Assembly: GCA_020740775.1 (NCBI GenBank)
Contig: JAHEWK010000021.1
Coordinates: 62,001 to 126,000 of the forward strand
Direction: 5' to 3'
Source of the DNA: Ilyonectria destructans
Taxonomy: Eukaryota; Ascomycota; Sordariomycetes; Hypocreales; Nectriaceae
DNA length: 64,000 bases
Shown: positions 22,290 to 33,801 of the stretch, piece by piece
Layout of the letters: the number at the start of each line of letters is the position of its first letter
Numbering within the stretch: the first letter of the stretch is position 1
The notes under the pieces: generated by a model
What the model saw: the letters and a program-made list of their open reading frames with translations, nothing else
Database searches by the model: none
Told to the model about the DNA's origin: nothing
Program-made: the position numbers and the translations under genes

Positions 22290-23457
22290 TTACAGAGGGA
22301 GCTTAAATGCCTCGAACAATGCCTTTCCTTCATACTGCTTCCCCCCTTCAATCCCACCGACAATCGGTCCAATATACCTCTGATAGAACCCAACATCATA
22401 CACAACCAGCTGTGTAGTGACATTGGCCACCAGACTCCCCTGCTTCCCTAAGTCGAACCTCATCGTCATCCCCCCCGGAACTCCAGTCTCAGGAACAGGG
22501 GGGTACTCGTTGTTCTTCCCAATCGGGCGTACCTTGACGGAATCAGTGCTACAGCTTGCCTGGAGGGCATTGCCGTTCTGAGCCACATAGCCTGAATGGT
22601 ACTCCTTTCCATCCGGCGTACGAGTGTCGAACCACACCAAGGAGTACGGCCCTAACCGAGCATGACCCCAATACCATGTCTGCACCGAGACATTGATCGG
22701 GGTAAGGCCCCAATTCTTGTCGTGATAACCGTTGCCTGTGAAACACAGTTTGGTGCCATCGATGACAAAGTCCGCCGCTGCTGTGGCGTCAGGCTGCGCG
22801 TTGGCCCATCCAATGTTAGGCACAACCTCCTCGGACTGACCAGGCTTATCCAAGGAACACGCATAATGCGCCGGTGCCCGGGAGCGTAAAGTTAGTTTGC
22901 CGCGAATACCGAAGCTCGGCGAATTGACCGTCACGGTGTAGATAGGCTCGGGATCCTCTAGGCTCGAACCAGCGAAAGCCAGTCCTGTTCCTTTCCAGTC
23001 GCCATGAATCCCACCACGGTTCTTAGTGATTGTTACTGCCTCACTCGCCGGTATGGTCTTGTGAATCAAGGTGCCGTTAGAGTAGCTACCATAGATGACA
23101 GCGTAGAGGAGCGGGACATCAGGGATCGCAAGACTGTCAGCACCGGCTTCGTAGAAGACAATGCTAATGGACTCATTGGCAGACGAAGTTGACACAGCAT
23201 CGAAGTACCACCTTAAACAAGATGCAGCATTAGTATATCGTTCGCTTTTTTCCTATACTACGGTAGGCTTACCAGTCGAAAGTAGTTGAATTCGGTCGAG
23301 GAAAAACCTTCTGTCCATCCAATCCGCCAGGTTTGGACTTAAACTCTGCGCTCACAGGTCCATCGTTTTCGGAGTTGGGAATCCTGAGGGCATGTCTTAG
23401 TCCAGCGGCTGATACCAACGGCAAAAGCGCTGTGAAGGCATAACTCAGGAGTTTCAT
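22290..23457 (-). CDS. Diels-Alderase-like / CrtC-AttH-like lipocalin-fold protein with signal peptide
   Basis: Two exons (23457-23273 and 23211-22290, 61-bp intron) give 368 residues with an exact frame. Residues 1-19 (MKLLSYAFTALLPLVSAAG) form a signal peptide. The N-terminal half carries FDWWYFDAVS at the splice junction, typical of the hydroxyneurosporene-synthase-like (CrtC) family. GIHGDWKGTGLAF and GYHDKNWGLTPINVSVQTWYWG are further landmarks of that family. In fungi this fold includes secondary-metabolite Diels-Alderases such as CghA and Fsa2, and EupF, which like this one has a signal peptide. A role in a pericyclic or cyclisation step is therefore reasonable, but the substrate is unknown and no polyketide synthase is visible here. 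No lesion was found. Its promoter (about 23585-23625) has three tandem CAACTCCG units. Confidence 0.8.
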
Positions 23458-24084
23458 AGTTATGTATAAGTGAAGCCAAAGTTGTTAAGCGTAATTGGTT
23501 TGTGAAGAGGGTTATTGAGTCTGCCCACGGTGGCAACCTCTGGTCTTATATACAATTCAAGCCCACAATTTAGGATTGTATAATTGTCCGCGACTCCGCA
23601 ACTCCGCAACTCCGCAACTCTACCGCTCTGGTGGACGAACTGAAAAGAACGATCCTATTCCTTTCATTGGACGGCCTGGAAACTCTATTTGCTATATTTT
23701 GCACTATAGGGCCGGGGAGGAAATTAAACACTTAGGGGGGTAATTGATTACCCGTTGTGATGTTGGTGTTAAATACGTGGCATGTACATCGAACGATAGC
23801 GGAGTAGAAATTGGAGGTGTCTCTAAAGACGGCGATTTGTGTAGTGCTTGACGATTCCATTGTCTTAATGCCTGCGAACTAAAACGAGCACCTATATTCA
23901 GAGAGCACTGTGTAGAAAAGCACTTCCGTGAGATCCGCGCAGCAGTACTGAGGTTATTAGCGGCCCCATGTAGTGAATCGAGGACCCCCGGAAGCCTCCT
24001 TTTGGGCAGCTGATGACAAGGCCCCGGTTAACATACCAGGTCTTCATCCCCACAAGCAGCTTCGGTAATGATCATAGCGTTCCT
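23458..24084. other. Intergenic region upstream of the Diels-Alderase-like gene
   Basis: Contains the presumed promoter and a short CAACTCCG tandem repeat near 23590-23620. No coding sequence is recognised. Confidence 0.45.
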
Positions 24085-24648
24085 CACTGTAACCTTGTCT
24101 TCGAGAAGCAGCTGGTGCCTATTCAGGATGTTCGCAGCCCTTAACATCAGTTCAAATTGGATATCCAGGGATTCCAGCTCGAGAAGCACACCACTGTTTC
24201 AAACCTGAAGGATCCTAATAGCGTGTCCAAGTCCTATGTTCCCAAGATGGAAGGGTTCTTGAAACACACCCTCGCTCAGCTCAAGGACATCCGAACATTC
24301 TATTTCGACTTCCGAGTAAATACTTGAGCCTATTCTCCTTGACTAAACTGCTTGCCTATTTAGCTTTTCCTGTGGCTAACTCGTGCCGCCATTGCTGCGG
24401 GAAGCAATAGACCCGGATCTACTTTCGAAAAAGACTGTCAATCTTCAGAATGGATTGATGCTCCTCTTCCAGCAACCCATCCCCACATGGGTGCGTTGCA
24501 GCGCTGGGTTTTGTCCCGTGCTTTCGGTACCAGCGAGTACGTTGACCAAAGCCCTGTTGGCGCTATGCGACGCGTTTATAGTCATCTTGGTGATGAGGCT
24601 AGCGAGTTCCTCAACTCTCGGATGAGGACTATTAAATATGCCCTCTAA
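24085..24648 (+). pseudogene. AsaB/CmcJ/NvfI-like oxygenase, N-terminal relic
   Basis: The first part (about 24090-24315) reads LVPIQDVRS, then FKLDIQGFQLEKHTT and SYVPKMEGFLKHTLAQLKDI with RTFYFDFR. This matches the start of the AsaB-like hydroxylase/desaturase family (CmcJ, NvfI). A second block (24390-24648) reads GALQRWV, EYVDQSPVGAMRRVYSHLGDEASEFLNSR, the family's VDQSP-RVxxHLxDEAxELL region. A stop occurs in the first block (near 24144), the blocks are offset in frame across a possible intron, and the C-terminal half with its NxWxP segment is missing. In characterised clusters such enzymes oxidise or rearrange meroterpenoid or alkaloid scaffolds; here it is a fragment. Confidence 0.65.
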
Positions 24649-25336
24649 ATACCATTACTTTTGCAATATCAAGCAGTACCTGCTAATCACTGTTAGCCTT
24701 TAAGTTCTTCTTTTAATTCTAGAAAATGGAGCAGGCTGTAAGATACTGGTTTTGTTGCTCTCTGGAAAGGAAGATGGGGATTCTAATGTGCTTTTATCGC
24801 CATGGATGTATTGCGTAAGTTTCTCGCCGATATGCATCAGAAGCCGATGACTCGGTTACCAAACCCCCACATAACTTAGACATTTCTGACTCAGCGCGAT
24901 AGTCCGGAGGCTCGGCCGCTCGGGATACCAAAAGCCCCGAAAATAGGAAGCTAACGACTTCGAAATTTCTGAATCTCCCTGACAACTCTCAGAGTATTGG
25001 TGGGCGCCTCTAACTGCGGACCGTGGACCGCGGGGGGGCCGGATTAGAGGCGCCCACCAATATCACATGTCCCTGGAATCAAGAAACAACACCCATGTAC
25101 GGTCCCCGTGCCAGCCGGTACTGTTCCCGCAAATGAGCCGTTTCGTGGGATATCGAGGATGAACAGGATTAAGGTAAATTATTCTAGCCATGTTTTGATT
25201 GTAACAGTTCAATGAGAGGATATGCCGGATCCTATTTGTGATTATTTATCGTCTGGGCTGGATTACCAGTATCAGAGCAATTCTCATAACGCCAAAAAAG
25301 AAAAAAAAATATGTTGGGCTGTCTGTTTCACTCTCC
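24649..25336. other. Intergenic with a mini-MITE
   Basis: No gene is seen. It contains the 64-bp hairpin element at 24997-25060 and otherwise ordinary sequence up to the stop codon of the bZIP gene. Confidence 0.45.
24997..25060. repeat. 64-bp near-palindromic mini-MITE
   Basis: TTGGTGGGCGCCTCTAA (24997-25013) is followed by a 30-nt GC-rich centre and its exact inverse complement ending at 25060. TA dinucleotides flank both ends, as expected for a TA-targeting element. It could form a strong cruciform. Confidence 0.75.
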
Positions 25337-26669
25337 CTATAGCAGTGAAGAGGCCGCGTACCCTTCAATATCATCTCGAAGCTCTGGATATTGGTTCAAA
25401 AACTCAGGTGCCATAGCCCAATTACTCAGGTCCTGAATACACTGCCGGAAGCAAGGCGAGAGGTATAATTTGCCCGTCACCGAGTTGCGAACATACGCAT
25501 CCCGAAAATCAAAAGGCCACGCAACATTCGCATTCGAAAAGGCGCTACGCCAGAAGGCGTTTGTACAGTATTCATGCTCTGAGAAGACCAACCGCTCTCG
25601 CACACCGGGCCTTAATTTGCATCAGCCGAGGTAGAAACATCAGCAGGCAGGGAAGTTATCTTACCAAAAGACAAAGTCGATGGCAATTGAATGTGGAAGT
25701 TTCTGAGATGGTCTTTCCCCGGCTAGTGTTAGTATGGACGAGTAAAGATTGGAAGCTCGAGACTTACCTGGCTTGAAGCCAGCGTGGTAGATAAGTTTGC
25801 CTTGTGCTATTGTGGTTCACAAGTATCAGGTGCATCAAGCTTAGCAAAGCTAGCCGATCGGTCGGGCTGCAGTCCATCAAAGCAAGCTCGTCGAGCCTGT
25901 GGAGCTTACGGCAGGTTCTTGATACTTGGCCTGTTTCCCCAATGCTGTTCCATCCGTCGATAATGGCGCGAATGATGGCGTCCTCACCCTCTTGATTCTC
26001 AACCGCAAGGTCGACTTGAGGCAACGCTTTACAGACTTCGTTCAGTTCGCGCCATATGCTGGATGTGATGGTTGGGTGTTCTGACGTATAGCGCATACAT
26101 TCACATTCCGATAGAACTGGTTGCGGACCAATGGCATCATCTTTGTTGATGAAACTTCCAGGTAGAGAAAATAGCTCAAACAGAAGGGTATTTGCTTGAC
26201 AGGGTACTGGGTTCTCTAAGACATTATCGCCATCGTTGCCGTTTAAAGGCACAGTGCCGCCAGGGGTTTCGGGCAAAAAACCACTCGATGTGGACTGATT
26301 TGTTTTGTGGGAGTCTGACACACTTTGCCCATGTGGAGGTTGTACGGACCTGTCTTGGCGGGTTGTGGAGGAGAATGGCGGGTTGTTTATAGGGACGTCT
26401 TCGAGGTGACTGCGAATGGTAAAGTTAAGAGATTCCAAAAGGCTCCTAAGCCTGTCTCGCTCGTTGGTGACCTCCGACAGTTGGTCCATTAAGGATAAGA
26501 AACGTACGTCAGAGTCCGTTTCTTGAAAATGGGTCACCAATGTTTCGAGGTATGCCATACGGCTCTTGGTTCGCTCACGGGCCGATCGCTGCGCTTTGCG
26601 ATCAAGTTCCCGCTTTCTGGACTGACGGTCTTCTGCGGATTTGTTCGTCATTTTGCTGATAGATGACAT
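25337..26669 (-). CDS. bZIP transcription factor with DUF3425-type C-terminus
   Basis: Two exons (26669-25768 and 25610-25337, 157-bp intron) make 391 residues in frame. The basic region REL DRKAQRSARERTKSR (about residues 18-35) contains the NxxxR-like DNA-contact spacing with Arg/Lys runs, followed by a leucine-repeat segment (LETLVTHF ... LMDQLSEVTNERDRLRSLLESL). The middle is Ser/Pro/Gln-rich. The C-terminal part (DRLALLSLMHLILVNHN, then LPRWLQARPGVRERLVFSEHEY and FDFRDAYV) matches the DUF3425 region common in fungal cluster regulators. It is nuclear and likely controls neighbouring metabolic genes such as the monooxygenase upstream. A second ATG at codon 7 (MTNKS) is an alternative start. 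Confidence 0.88.
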
Positions 26670-27268
26670 TTTTGCATGAAGTTGAATGAGGGGAGGGAGG
26701 AAATCTGGGGAGAATCTGCAGGGTAAGCGCTGCAGGTTGAAAATGCGGGGGGGGCCCTCGGTCCGGATTTACAAGCGTCCGCTAACCCCATACAATCCCC
26801 GCTTATTAGCTCTTCAGGTGCTAACGTGAAATCATTACAGGCTTCAGTTGGCCAATTTCGTTTGTTCAATTTATGACATAAGTATTCACAGCATCCGTCA
26901 CGGAACTGCCGGCTTCCATTCAGTCGTGAATGAGTAAAAACGGTTTTCAAGTATTGCTTCCTGGCGTGCCTTGATGAATACATAGCATTCGACCTATTGA
27001 GTTTTCACTTCAAGCTTACGCACATATAGGCTGATTTTATACACGGCATCGGCTTGCACACACAGAGTTACGCCATGAGGGAGGGAAATAAGAGTCTTAT
27101 TAGATATCGGGTTCTAGAAATGGCAATACCGATTGGAAGGTCGCCATCACTAAGACTGATTTCTGTGAGGCATGGGCTCTGAAGATGTCCATCACTGACG
27201 CCAACACAATCCCTTTGTGCCTAATCGGTAAGGCCAGAGGTCGACCACAGCTCACCCTTCAGCAAACA
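26670..27268. other. Promoter side of the bZIP gene and 3' end of the monooxygenase
   Basis: About 600 bp between two genes on the same strand. No ORF with a recognisable domain is present. It presumably holds the bZIP promoter. Confidence 0.45.
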
Positions 27269-29918
27269 CTACTCATAGAACCGAGGATCAAGGTTCTCCA
27301 GCTTAAGATACGGGGTACGGTCGGCATCGGGGGCAGTGGCCAGGTCAACTGGCGCATACCCGTACCCAAGATACTGGAACCTATTCCGCTGCAAAAGTGC
27401 GTTAGTCGATAGTATCACAATAGGCGTAGAGGTTACTTGCCGAATGATACTTAATTTCCATATCCTCCCAGCGAGGATCCTCGATGGCGTCTCGGAAATG
27501 GAGACCGCTTCCCGGCCAAATGGCATCAACACGTCCAGTCTTTCGGTTCTTATCTATCATACGATTAGACTTATTATCCAAGGCCGCCGTAACATACGAA
27601 CTGTGGCAAACACCAGTACTGTCGTAACTTACACCAGGCATTACAATCTTCCTCCCACACAGTGCCCTTAAACCAAGATTGATTGTGCTCGTTGAACTCG
27701 TCTGTAACATCCTGACGCGGCGTAAAGTATCTGATGTTATCGCGCTGCATCTTCTTGATCACCTTGAGCGTGTAGTTAACGATGCCTTCCATAAGGCCTG
27801 TCACACACTGTGAGTAGATGTCTTCCGATAAGAGTGTTTGACGTACCGGTAATGCTGCCATTCTCAACTGGGCAGTTGGGGCCGAGATACACTGTCACGT
27901 GCGTCAGAAATGGTACCAGCTGCTCGGTTCTGCCATCTTCTTACTCAGGTAGTTAGGAATCTTGGCCGCCATAAGCTGGTCGAATGTCAGCAGGTCTACT
28001 CCAGGCCTCCACTTAAGCAACAGGGTTCTAAGAATACACACCCCCATATAACCCGCCGGAACAGTATCCCACGCCTTGCGGAGATCATAGTTGCCCAAAC
28101 CAATCAATGGAAAAGGAGGTCGGTAGGTCACGTCTATCGCCAGAGTTTAGCTCGAGTGTGTTGATCAAGCAAACATTCCTTACCAAAGCCAGTTGCGCAA
28201 ACGATGGTATCACAAGCAGTGTATGTACCATCGTCACCAAAGACTCCATTCTTATCAACTCGTGAAATACCCGTGAAGTGAGCGTCAACATTGGGCTTTT
28301 GGATTCTAAAGTATCGGGTAAGAAAAGGGCACATTTGACAGCACGTACTTGACATGTTTACTCACGCTACCATGAATGGGTCACCGGGAGTGACGCGACG
28401 ACAGCCTGGGCTCCAGCTGGGGATGATCTTCTCAAACAGCTCGTCGTCTTTAATCCACTCACGGGTTCGCTGGGTCAAAACCTTTGAGCAAGATAGAATT
28501 AGGAGCAATTCAAAACTGTGATAGACAGAAAGGGAATCATTCCTGATCTGCAGCTTACCTTTCGAGCCTGATGATAGGCAGGGTTGTGCTTGACCATCAT
28601 GTGATGCATCTGTACAATGTCAGCTTATAAAACATTATTTAAAAGGCAAAGACAGAACTAACCATCATCATCATTCCCTCGTTAGCCTTCGCGTGCTTAA
28701 GCATGGCACCATGATCCTTCTTAAAAATGGCCTTTTCTTCTTCAGTGTCTGCCCCAAGCCGCCAGTTAGTACAATCTGGAGCATCTATAGAATGAATATG
28801 AATCTAGACTCACACTTGTAGTCTTGGGCTCGCGTGTCGCCTCCAAATTCACCTGGCTGAGCGAAAAACCATGCTGGCGTGCGTAGGAAGCTGTGCACCT
28901 TCTTGGCATAAGGCTGCATCCCCGGCACGGCTTGGTACGCACTCGCTCCTGAGCCGATGACGACGACTTCGTCATTTACCCATTTGTCCTTAGTATACTC
29001 ATCCCACCTGTTAAGAAACGGGGGCATTAGTGAGATAACTCATGGCAAGAGGCTATGTTAGGAAGGGATGAGGAGTTTACTTTGCCCTGTCTGCCGTGTG
29101 AATTACCCGACCCTTGAATGACTTCAAACCGGGAATATCGGGGTACTCCCAACGATCCAAGATGCCCACAGCACCTAGAAGCAGGTCGCATTCGTCGGTA
29201 AAGATCTTCTTGCTCCCGTCGCTTGCCGTCTGCTCAATCTTGACTTCCCACGTGCCGCTTCTCTCGTCGAATCGAGCCTCGATCACTCTCGAGTTGAAAG
29301 TCATATACTTCTCAAGATTAAGCTTCCCAACGACCTGGTGGAGATAGTCGCGCAGGTAGTCGGACCCCGAGTAGAAACTTTCCCAGTCTGTGACCATGTC
29401 TTAGTGTTTCGTTGTTTCCCTGATGATACCATGATGTCCATGATATCAGAGGATAGTGGGCCGTCAAACCTGGAGCAACAGCAAAGTTGAGCTGATATGT
29501 ACAAGTCGGCGAGTCACAAGCAGCGTTGGGATATCGGTTTTGGTACTGCATGCGACTCTATATTAGCGTAGAAGAATGAAATTGGGTGAAAACCAACCCA
29601 AGTCCCGCCAACTGTCGGGTTCTTTTCGTAAATGATGTGCTCCACGTTGGGGCAATGCTTCTCGATGTTATATGCCAGCATGATACCAGCCAGACCCGAC
29701 CCAATAGTAATCACCTTTAGTCTCCTATTACCAGGGTCGCCGATAGGGACAAATGGGACATGGTAACCAGTCTTTGGCTCATTGTGGTAGTCTACATGGA
29801 GTTTCTCTGAAAATAAATTTCCCGGGCGAGTGGTAGACTCGGGGTCAGTGAAGAACTTGAGGCCCGGAATAAGGAAAGGAGACTCGGTATTTCCTTCGAG
29901 GTTATTGATGCTACCCAT
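27269..29918 (-). CDS. FAD-dependent Baeyer-Villiger-type monooxygenase
   Basis: About 13 exons on the reverse strand. Start MGSINNLEGN at 29918; the first FAD Rossmann motif is ITIGSGLAGIMLAY, followed by VGGTW spliced to YQNRYPNAACD. A third exon carries FYSGSDYLRDYL and FKGRVIHTADRAK, close to the BVMO fingerprint F-x-G-x3-H. The NADPH motif is VVVIGSGASAYQAVP. Then come NWRLGADTEEEKAIFKKDHG, WSPGCRRVTPGDPFM, VCATGFD, GYMGLMAAKIPNYL, LGPNCPVENGSITG and AIWPGSGLHFRDAI. It inserts oxygen next to a ketone or oxidises a related substrate. Most splice junctions close in frame (for example introns 29546-29597, 29388-29469 and 29008-29080). The last junction, before NRFQYLGYGYAPVD, does not resolve with a canonical site, so the C-terminal tail is uncertain. 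No internal stop was found in the recognisable domains. Confidence 0.85.
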
Positions 29919-30666
29919 GATGAATGAGATGGAAGTTGCACAGAAATTGGGAAAGAAGTTGTTGCAGTGGTAGAATAGTGATATATGGGTGCCTTGCGAT
30001 CTTGTGTTGAGCTGCAGGATCTGAGTGAACAATGCCCTTGGGCAAGATCAATTAAATACCAATGCTCGGGATTTTCGAATGCATTCAGCATCGACAGGTG
30101 CGGACCGTTGTTTTCCGGCAACTACACGAATCATCTGATTCAAGATGGGCTAAATTGTCCATTTCCCCTCGTTGACATATTATTTTCTGACCTAGTATTT
30201 ACACCGGGGATTCGGGAACACAGCTCTTTGCTTGAGCTTTGGGGACTAACCAAAAGCCCTATATTGAATAGGTCATTTTTTTCTGACTCGAATTTGTTGA
30301 TTGGCTGGCGTTGGGACTACTGAGTGGTTGTGCGATGTGAACCCCGGTCCGAACTACCCATCGGTTCATGTGTGGTAAGCCCCAGGGCGAACTAACTAGC
30401 AAGCTTTGTGCCCAAAAATGTAGACGGTCACAAAAACTTGAGAGAGTCAATTACCCTGTCACGTCTTGATTCCCATATGAGTTCACACCGAAACAACGAC
30501 CCCAAGCAGGAAAAAAGCAGTGTATTAGTGTCTAGTTTTATTATGCCGACCGTGGCCAACCTCAAGGCGGCCAAAGATGTCATTAGGTCACGTACCAGCG
30601 TTGCGTAGCCTCACAGTACCCGAGATGCCTCTGCGGGGGTGAAGAAACCACTCTCAATTCGCGGCG
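29919..30666. other. Intergenic promoter region of the monooxygenase
   Basis: No gene found. A reverse-strand open frame overlaps the monooxygenase start but lacks a domain beyond it. Confidence 0.4.
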
Positions 30667-31670
30667 CAACGGCTCTCTATAAGTGAGCTTCGGTGTCATC
30701 TGTTGCGAGACTTGTTAAGCAGCTTGAGAATATCTCTTCGCGGCCTCAACAGGGGCGGCAAAGGGCGCTCACGGATGATGAAGACGAGGCTATCCTTGCC
30801 TTCGTTATCTGGATGGAAAGATCAGGCTTTCCAGCCTCTAAGCGTGAGATCGAGGACGCTACCGACACCCTTCGCCTCCGCAGAGACCCTTTAGTGAAGC
30901 CAGACAGCGAGATGTGGTATTCTCGCTTCGTTCAAGATCATCCTGAGCTCCGTAAGCCCTTAAGGCCGTCGAAAAGTCCCGTGAGTCTTGGGAGTCCGGC
31001 GGCATCGACGACCTCAATACCTTCTTCGAACAACTTCCTGATGCCATCAGTAAATACAGAATCAACGCTTCTGAGTGTTGGAATGCAGACCAATGCGGCA
31101 TTTGAGTCGGCTGCTGGCGAGACCGCGTGCAATGCCTCGTCGTCCGCACAAAGAGGCAGACTCGTGCCGAGACTCTGGACCCTTTAAATCGCGAATCCTG
31201 TACTGTTATCGGTCCGGGCAGCGCTTCGGGTGATACTATCCCCCTCTGGATCATCTTCAAGGCGCTTCTAACGCTAGATCTTGCATAGATTGATGCCGAT
31301 TCAGAGATGCGCCTTGCACAGTCAGGAACAGTATTCAGCAATGCCGAGATCACGTTTGAGCGGGCATAAACCTTCCACCGTCACTCTTGGGAAGTCTTCT
31401 GTAGCTAAGAGCTGTGGAGTCACACTTGAAGAGTGGTTTGGCTGTGATCAGTTTCTGTGTGATCCTCTTCTTAAACACGTTCAATATAATGTGCCGCCGA
31501 TCTCTCACGGTGAAGATGATAGTATTTATCGACTCCTTATATTAGATGGCTTTACTAGGCGCGGTGCCTTTGCGAAATCGTTCAAGGCTGGTTTGTCACG
31601 ACTCACAAAGGCCCAAATTGATGATGTCGATACTGAGCAGACTAACCACGTACGTGACCCACGAGCCTAA
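30667..31670 (+). pseudogene. Pogo/Tc5-type transposase relic with CENP-B HTH
   Basis: The N-terminal frame (30693-31187) carries the CENP-B-type DNA-binding region RALTDDEDEAILAFVIWMERSG ... WYSRFVQDHPELRK. DDE-domain pieces follow in shifted frames: VTVIGPGSASG with IPLWIIFKAL (about 31200-31265) and IYRLLILDGF (about 31531-31560), corresponding to the IGAxG...PxxIFKG and WRLLILDGH motifs. Stops and frameshifts separate them, and no clear TIRs were found. It differs from the intact pogo-type elements at 38.8 and 41.9 kb and is an older, dead family. Confidence 0.75.
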
Positions 31671-32311
31671 TATTCAAATCTAACTCTGGGGCAGTTCTTG
31701 AAACATATCTTGCTGTTCGAAACGGGTTGTGGTGTCTGTGACATCACCAAGCCAAATCACCGCTGAACCAGCTCAAAGCTTGTCATTACCTGGAGAAAGG
31801 CTCCGACCACCCGGTCCACTGTTCCGTGGCGATTATGCGTCCATCTTGGCTCGTGATCAGGTGTATGCAAGTATCTGCGGGTTGACACGTAGTTTTCTGA
31901 CAGTCCTCCCCACGTAGTCAGTCCAGATCTTTGGAGCACACCATCAAATGCGGGGCCCATGACTTATTCATCTCTGACTCGACGAGATCAATGACTAGGG
32001 TCATGACAATTGGGCCAATTGTATTACCCGGGAGTCTCGGAAATGGTGCTATTAGTGAGCCGAGACGGGCTCGGAGCCCGGACCGAACCTGATTCCAAAG
32101 CGTGCCTCTCAGATGCCGGATGTCTGCAGCGTCACGCAAGACCATTCTCGTGTAGGTATGTGAATTATGGGCGAATAGATGCCTTTTCTTAACACCCTGC
32201 CGAAGGCGAGATCTGATTCTATAGGTAGGCGAGGTAGGAGTCTATTCACAGCTGCTGTATTCAAGCACATATCTCTTATTTTCATACCGTTTAGTCACCA
32301 GAGTCTCCAAC
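31671..32311. other. Intergenic, no gene
   Basis: Short open frames on both strands without recognisable domains. It includes the promoter of the hydrolase gene. Confidence 0.4.
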
Positions 32312-33646
32312 ATGCCGTCACAGATTTTCCGTCAGCCTGGACTTGGCGAAATCAGCCCAGAATGGAACGAGGTTCGTATCATGATCGTATTCAGTCAGTT
32401 TGCGTCAACGTTGTGGCTTACATAAACATCTCGACAGTTCACTAAGCAGCTCGAAATACCCGCGTTGTTGGGCACCCCTGCGGAACTTCGACAGATCCGG
32501 TTCCCGCGGGATGACAGCCCTCCCGTCGGGTTTTCCATCAAGCAAGTACAGATACCAGGCTACGGAGGCGCAACCAACCAGGTTCGCATCTACACGCCGA
32601 ATGTTCCATCTGCAACACATGCAGTGATCATATAGTATGACAACATTCCAGACACAACTTCTTACCCGCCTTCTAAATCGTTCTTTTGTCTAGTGTACAT
32701 GGCGGAGGCTGGACCATTGGCGATCTAGACTCTGAAGATACGATCTGTCGAACCATATGCAAGTCCATCGGGGCGATTATCGTAAGTGTGGACTACCGGA
32801 AGTAGGTAACTTCCCTCTCCTTTGCATTCGCCGTTTTAGTTATTTTCGACATGTTTGACTTAATAAATGGCCACTAGAGCGCCTGAAAATCCCTTCCCCA
32901 TCGGACTCGAGGATGTGTGGGCTGGAGTACTTTGGGTAAGTTCCTTCGGCTCTGAGACAAGATCAGGTGATTGACTCACCCTTCAAGGTCTATGACAATA
33001 TAGAGTCTCTAGGAGGAGCTCGAGACCGTGTGATCCTCGGCGGTCTCAGCGCTGGAGCGAACATTGTAAGTTTCCCATCCAATTGCTTCACTTACTAGAC
33101 AAAGACTAAAGAGCTTACAGGCAGCAGTTATCGCCCAGCGAGCACGAGAAACAAAACAAGTCTCATTCTGTGGGCAAATACTGAGGATCCCTTTAGTCGT
33201 CCATCCCAAGGCTCAACCCGCCGATTTCGACTTCTCTAGCTATGAAGAAAACGCTAACGCTCCCCTTCTTCCATCTGCATCCGTGACCCAGTTCCTCAAT
33301 TACTACAACCCGCCTCCAGAGGACATCCTCGTCTCCCCCCTTCTGACTAAGGACCTGTCCGGGCTGCCTCCTGTATATATACAGATCGCCGGAGCCGATC
33401 CACTGCGAGACGACGGCTTTGCATACGCCGAGAAATTGCAGCAAGCTGGGTAAGTGGACTTCGTTGCCTTTGACTGGGTCTTGCCTCTGGAAACGCCTTG
33501 CTAAGTGATGCATGATTAGGGTTCCTGTCAAAGCCGATGTCTACCCAGGCCTACCCCACGGCTTTATGAACTTGCCTCTGAAAACTGCCCTAAAGAGTGA
33601 CGAGGACCTGGTCGAGGCAATCAAGTGGCTAATTGGGAACGAGTGA
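32312..33646 (+). CDS. Alpha/beta hydrolase (HSL/arylacetamide deacetylase type)
   Basis: Seven exons (32312-32371, 32438-32634, 32694-32801, 32878-32935, 32988-33065, 33121-33449, 33520-33646) give 318 residues with an exact frame; introns are 52-76 bp. The oxyanion-hole motif HGGGW follows YV. The nucleophile elbow is GGLSAGAN (GxSxG type), the acid lies in IAGADPLRDDG and the catalytic histidine in GLPHGF. The complete triad and absence of a signal peptide point to an active intracellular esterase or lactonase of small acyl substrates. It stands alone between transposon relics. The ten-copy 12-bp minisatellite begins 36 bp after its stop codon. Confidence 0.92.
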
Positions 33647-33681
33647 ATAGTGCCTGAATCTCCTGTCTTTGTAGGAGGGAA

Positions 33682-33801
33682 GGTAGTTAAACTGGTAGTT
33701 AAACTGGTAGTTAAACTAGTAGTTAAACTGGTAGTTAAACTGGTAGTTAAACTGGTAGTTAAACTGGTAGTTAAACTGGTAGTTAAACTGGTAGTTAAAC
33801 T
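33682..33801. repeat. Minisatellite, ten 12-bp units
   Basis: Ten head-to-tail copies of GGTAGTTAAACT; the fourth starts with A instead of G. It lies in the 3' UTR region of the hydrolase. On the reverse strand it reads as a Ser-Leu-Thr-Thr repeat, which I do not take as a protein. Confidence 0.95.

Noticed and set aside
33682..33801. CRISPR array
   Set aside because: Repeat units are contiguous with no spacers, and the genome is eukaryotic.
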